The position numbers and the translations under genes are program-made. A stretch of DNA of 64,000 nt from Smallanthus sonchifolius (taxonomy: Eukaryota > Streptophyta > Magnoliopsida > Asterales > Asteraceae), in contig CM042035.1 in the NCBI GenBank assembly GCA_023525975.1, positions 23,353,501 through 23,417,500 of the forward strand, given 5' to 3'. The notes beneath the pieces are model-generated. The model was not told the DNA's origin. It saw only the letters and a program-made list of their open reading frames with translations, and did not search any database. Each line of letters opens with the position of its first letter. Position 1 is the first letter of the stretch. Below are positions 59,474 through 64,000 of this stretch, one piece after another.

Positions 59474-59861
59474 GAAATAACTCTTCCATTCTATTACTTT
59501 ATCCCCTTCCACACATGACTCATTTTTACTTGCATTCTCCTCTTGCGCGCGCGTTCCGCCTTACGTCAACACGTGCGTCACCCGCCGGCGAGCGTTTAGT
59601 TCTTATACTTCTTTGTACAAAACATATTCCCACGCTCACTCGGGGCGTAAGAATAATTGACTAGTATATGAAGACACACGTGTTCCACTCGACGTCTAAA
59701 CGTGTGTCTCCCGCGATCGGGCGTTCCCCGACACGGACCCGCGCGCCCGAGTCTTTACGTACGTTGACCGTTTTTTGATAAAAACTCGTTACGCCCACGT
59801 CCGCTTGCATAATAATCAACGGATGACGTTATTTAGAGTAAAAAAAAAATAAATTAAAAAA

Positions 59862-59981
59862 GGGGTTGCAACACGAGGACTTCCCAGGGGGTCACCAATC
59901 CTAGTACTACTCTCGCCCAAGCACGCTTAACTGCGGAGTTCTGATGGGATCCGGTGCTTTAGTGCTGGTATGATCGCAACC
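59862..59981 (-). rRNA. 5S rRNA: 5S rRNA, T85
   Basis: Edge-type unit, counterpart of 52227 and 6938. Confidence 0.95.
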
Positions 59982-60354
59982 GAAATAACTCTTTCATTCT
60001 ATTACTTTATCCCCTTCCACACATGACTCATTTTTACTTGCATTCTCCTCTTGCGCGCGCGTTCCGCCTTACGTCAACACGTGCGTCACTCGCCGGCGAG
60101 CGTTTAGTTCTTATACTTCCTTGTACAAAACATATTCCCACGCTCACCCGGGGCGTAAGAATAATTGACTAGTATATGAAGACACACGTGTTCCACTCGA
60201 CGTCTAAACGTGTGTCTCCCGCGATCGGGCGTTCCCCGACACGGACCCGCGCGCCCGAGTCTTTACGTACGTTGACCGTTTTTTGATAAAAACTCGTTAC
60301 GCCCACGTCCGCTTGCATGACGTTATTTAGAGTAAAAAAAAATAAATTAAAAAA

Positions 60355-60474
60355 GGGGTTGCAACACGAGGACTTCCCAGGGGGTCACCAATCCTAGTAC
60401 TACTCTCGCCCAAGCACGCTTAACTGCGGAGTTCTGATGGGATCCGGTGCTTTAGTGCTGGTATGATCGCAACC
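60355..60474 (-). rRNA. 5S rRNA: 5S rRNA, T85
   Basis: Edge-type unit with the 15-bp spacer deletion, counterpart of 52721 and 7446. Confidence 0.95.
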
Positions 60475-60862
60475 GAAATAACTCTTTCATTCTATTACTT
60501 TATCCCCTTCCACACATGACTCATTTTTACTTGCATTCTCCTCTTGCGCGCGCGTTCCGCCTTACGTCAACACGTGCGTCACCCGCCGGCGAGCGTTTAG
60601 TTCTTATACTTCCTTGTACAAAACATATTCCCACGCTCACCCGGGGCGTAAGAATAATTGACTATTATATGAAGACACACGTGTTCCACTCGACGTCTAA
60701 ACGTGTGTCTCCCGCGATCGGGCGTTCCCCGACACGGACCCGCGCGCCCGAGTCTTTACGTACGTTGACCGTTTTTTGATAAAAACTCGTTACGCCCACG
60801 TCCGCTTGCATAATAATCAACGGATGACGTTATTTAGAGTAAAAAAAAAATAAATTAAAAAA

Positions 60863-60982
60863 GGGGTTGCAACACGAGGACTTCCCAGGAGGTCACCAAT
60901 CCTAGTACTACTCTCGCCCAAGCACGCTTAACTGCGGAGTTCTTATGGGATCCGGTGCTTTAGTGCTGGTATGATCGCAACC
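60863..60982 (-). rRNA. 5S rRNA: 5S rRNA, edge variant
   Basis: Edge class (A39, T93, T85), counterpart of 53229 and 7953. Confidence 0.93.
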
Positions 60983-61372
60983 GAAATAACTCTTTCATTC
61001 TATTACTTTATCCCCTTCCACACATGACTCATTTTTACTTGCATTCTCCTCTTGCGCGCGCGTTCCGCCTTACGTCAACACGTGCGTCACCCGCCGGCGA
61101 GCGTTTAGTTCTTATACTTCCTTGTACAAAACATATTCCCACGCTCACTCGGGGCGTAAGAATAATTGACTAGAATATGAAGACACACGTGTTCCACTCG
61201 ACGTCTAAACGTGTGTCTCCCGCGATCGGGCGTTACCCGACACGGACCCGCGCGCCCGAGTCTTTACGTACGTTGACCGTTTTTTGACAAAAACTTGTTA
61301 CGCCCACGCCCGCTTGCAAAATAATCAACGGGTGACATTGTTTTGAGTAAAAAAAAATAATTACATAAAAAA

Positions 61373-61491
61373 GGGGTTGCAACACGAGGACTTCCCACGG
61401 GTCACCCATCCTAGTACTACTCTCGCCCAAGCACGCTTAACTGCGGAGTTCTGATGGGATCCGGTGCTTTAGTGCTGGTATAATCGCAACC
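61373..61491 (-). pseudogene. 5S rRNA: 5S rRNA with 1-nt deletion
   Basis: 119 nt; same deletion and T10 as 8463, so the two copies are duplicates of one damaged gene. Confidence 0.85.
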
Positions 61492-61882
61492 GAAATAACT
61501 CTTCCATTCTATTACTTTATCCCCTTCCACACATGACTCATTTTTACTTGCATTCTCCTCTTGCGCGCGCGTTCCGCCTTACGTCAACACGTGCGTCACC
61601 CGTCAGCGAGCGTTTAGTTCTTATACTTCCTTGTACAAAACATATACTCACGCTCACCCGGGGCGTAAGAATAATTGACTAGAATATGAAGACACACGTG
61701 TTCCACTCGACGTCTAAACGTGTGTCTCCCGAGATCGGGCGTTCCCCGACACGGACCCGCGCGCCCGAGTCTTTACGTACGTTGACCGTTTTTTGACAAA
61801 AAACTTGTTACGCCCACGCCCGCTTGCAAAATAATCAACGGGTGACGTTGTTTTGAGTAAAAAAAAATAATTACTTAAAAAA

Positions 61883-62002
61883 GGGGTTGCAACACGAGGA
61901 CTTCCCAGGGGGTCACCCATCCTAGTACTACTCTCGCCCAAGCACGCTTAACTGCGGAGTTCTGATGGGATCCGGTGCATTAGTGCTGGTATGATCGCAA
62001 CA
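61883..62002 (-). rRNA. 5S rRNA: 5S rRNA, R-like
   Basis: A24 to T as in R units but C107 retained; G1 to T at the first base (plus strand GCAACAG), which may impair start or helix I. Confidence 0.92.
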
Positions 62003-62393
62003 GAAATAACTCTTTCAGTCTATTACTTTATCCCCTTCCACACATGACTCATTTTTACTTGCATTCTCCTCTTGCGCGCGCGTTCCGCCTTACGTCAACA
62101 CGTGCGTCACCCGTCAGCGAGCGTTTAGTTCTTATACTTCCTTGTACAAAACATATTCCCACGCTCACCCGAGGCGTAAGAATAATTGACTAGAATATGA
62201 AGACACACGTGTTCCACTCGACGTCTAAACGTGTGTCTCCCGAGATCGGGCGTTCCCCGACACGGACCCGCGCGCCCGAGTCTTTACGTACGTTGACCGT
62301 TTTTTGACAAAAAACTTGTTACGCCCACGCCCGCTTGCAAAATAATCAACGGGTGACGTTGTTTTGAGTAAAAAAAAATAATTACTTAAAAAA

Positions 62394-62513
62394 GGGGTTG
62401 CAACACGAGGACTTCCCAGGGGGTCACCCATCCTAGTACTACTCTCGCCCAAGCACGCTTAACTGCGGAGTTCTGATGGGATCCGGTGCTTTAGTGCTGG
62501 TATGATCGCAACC
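62394..62513 (-). rRNA. 5S rRNA: 5S rRNA
   Basis: A class. Confidence 0.96.
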
Positions 62514-62904
62514 GAAGTAACTCTTTCAGTTTATTACTTTATCCCCTTCCACACATGACTCATTTTTACTTGCATTCTCCTCTTGCGCGCGCGTTCCGCC
62601 TTACGTCAACACGTGCGTCACCCGCCGGCGAGCGTTTAGTTCTTATACTTCCTTGTACAAAACATATTCCCACGCTCACCCGAGGCGTAAGAATAATTGA
62701 CTAGAATATGAAGACACACGTGTTCCACTCGACGTCTAAACGTGTGTCTCCCGAGATCGGGCGTTCCCCGACACGGACCCGCGCGCCCGAGTCTTTACGT
62801 ACGTTGACCGTTTTTTGACAAAAAACTTGTTACGCCCACGCCCGCTTGCAAAATAATCAACGAGTGACGTTGTTTTGAGTAAAAAAAAATAATTACTTAA
62901 AAAA

Positions 62905-63024
62905 GGGGTTGCAACACGAGGACTTCCCAGGGGGTCACCCATCCTAGTACTACTCTCGCCCAAGCACGCTTAACTGCGGAGTTCTGATGGGATCCGGTGC
63001 TTTAGTGCTGGTATGATCGCAACC
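62905..63024 (-). rRNA. 5S rRNA: 5S rRNA
   Basis: S class. Confidence 0.96.
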
Positions 63025-63413
63025 GAAGTAACTCTTTCAGTCTATTACTTTATCCCCTTCCACACATGACTCATTTTTACTTGCATTCTCCTCTTGCGCG
63101 CGCGTTCCGCCTTACGTCAACACGTGCGTCACCCGCCGGCGAGCGTTTAGTTCTTATACTTCCTTGTACAAAACATATTCCCACGCTCACCCGGGGCGTA
63201 AGAATAATTGACTAGTATATGAAGACACACGTGTTCCACTCGACGTCTAAACGTGTGTCTCCCGCGATCGGGCGTTCCCCGACACGGACCCGCGCGCCCG
63301 AGTCTTTACGTACGTTGACCGTTTTTGACAAAAACTTGTTACGCCCACGCCCGCTTGCAAAATAATCAACGGGTGACGTTGTTTTGAGTAAAAAAAAATA
63401 ATTACTTAAAAAA

Positions 63414-63533
63414 GGGGTTGCAACACGAGGACTTCCCAGGGGGTCACCAATCCTAGTACTACTCTCGCCCAAGCACGCTTAACTGCGGAGTTCTGATGGG
63501 ATCCGGTGCTTTAGTGCTGGTATGATCGCAACC
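63414..63533 (-). rRNA. 5S rRNA: 5S rRNA, T85
   Basis: B class. Confidence 0.95.
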
Positions 63534-63924
63534 GAAGTAACTCTTTCATTCTATTACTTTATCCCCTTCCACACATGACTCATTTTTACTTGCATTCTCC
63601 TCTTGCGCGCGCGTTCCGCCTTACGTCAACACGTGCGTCACCCGCCGGCGAGCGTTTAGTTCTTATACTTCCTTGTACAAAACATATTCCCACGCTCACC
63701 CGAGGCGTAAGAATAATTGACTAGTATATGAAGACACACGTGTTCCACTCGACGTCTAAACGTGTGTCTCCCGAGATCGGGCGTTCCCCGACACGGACCC
63801 GCGCGCCCGAGTCTTTACGTACGTTGACCGTTTTTTGACAAAAAACTTGTTACGCCCACGCCCGCTTGCAAAATAATCAACGGGTGACGTTGTTTTGAGT
63901 AAAAAAAAATAATTACTTAAAAAA

Positions 63925-64000
63925 GGGGTTGCAACACGAGGACTTCCCAGGGGGTCACCCATCCTAGTACTACTCTCGCCCAAGCACGCTTAACTGCGGA
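63925..64000 (-). rRNA. 5S rRNA: 5S rRNA, partial (cut by window end)
   Basis: Only the 3' 76 nt (rRNA positions 45-120) are inside the window; A class. Confidence 0.95.

Larger units (their letters stand above)
43902..64000 (-). repeat. 5S rDNA tandem array, right block (39 genes plus 1 partial)
   Basis: Continuation of the same array and strand. Period mostly 511 bp; two units are shorter (493-494 bp, at 52227-52720 and 59862-60354) because of a 15-bp loss in the spacer (GCATGACG for GCATAATAATCAACGGATGACG-like). The block is richer in C-Bn-P and P-A-L-S-B higher-order repeats than the left block and runs past the window end. Confidence 0.97.

Noticed and set aside
7607..60779. 87-aa plus-strand ORFs in spacers (7607-7870, 52882-53145, 60516-60779)
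   Set aside because: Antisense spacer frames present only in edge-type units; no start context, domain or codon signal.
9311..63983. Many minus-strand 71-89-aa ORFs starting MGESSTR
   Set aside because: They begin inside the 5S gene at a TTG and run into the spacer. They are open only because the unit is repeated, and their variants simply report spacer SNPs.
6885..64000. Array order as an assembly artefact
   Set aside because: Consistent multi-marker higher-order repeats with private variants and two anchored insertions argue for real order, though collapse or expansion of identical units cannot be excluded without reads.

Overview
The window is plant nuclear DNA from a flowering plant, probably a eudicot, though no genus can be named. 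It is dominated by a 5S ribosomal DNA tandem array broken by two LTR retrotransposons of one family. The plant call rests on the 120-nt 5S rRNA sequence with plant-type internal control region, T-run terminator and -28 AT-rich box, and on an Athila-like Gag-protease polyprotein with the primer-binding site typical of plant Athila/Tat elements. I see no single-copy host protein gene, tRNA, CRISPR array or bacterial feature.

Layout. 1-6884: LTR retrotransposon copy 1 on the minus strand. Its 3' LTR and about 45 bp of internal sequence lie beyond the left window edge; its 5' LTR is 5229-6884. 6885-35344: 56 complete 5S genes, all on the minus strand, period about 511 bp. 35345-43896: complete copy 2 of the same retrotransposon, plus strand, with two 1656-bp LTRs and a 5-bp target duplication (CGTGT). 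43902-64000: 39 complete 5S genes plus one cut by the window end. The total is 95 complete copies and 1 partial, with two of the 95 carrying a 1-nt deletion.

How the parts relate. Each 5S unit is a 120-nt gene followed (leftwards) by a T-run terminator and a spacer of about 390 bp. Marker variants show that units are not randomly mixed. They form higher-order repeats of 2, 3, 5, 10 and about 15 units, as expected from repeated unequal exchange. A divergent block at the left edge recurs near 52-53 kb and 60-62 kb.

The retrotransposon encodes only Gag and an aspartic protease and has no reverse transcriptase, RNase H or integrase, so it must borrow these from an autonomous relative. Both copies keep an intact ORF and sit in the 5S spacer. 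The LTRs of copy 2 differ at 2 of 1656 positions, so it is a very recent insertion. The element also carries clustered CGCG-GTA-CGCG hairpins and a repeated polypurine-tract-like motif, which are the least explained structures here.
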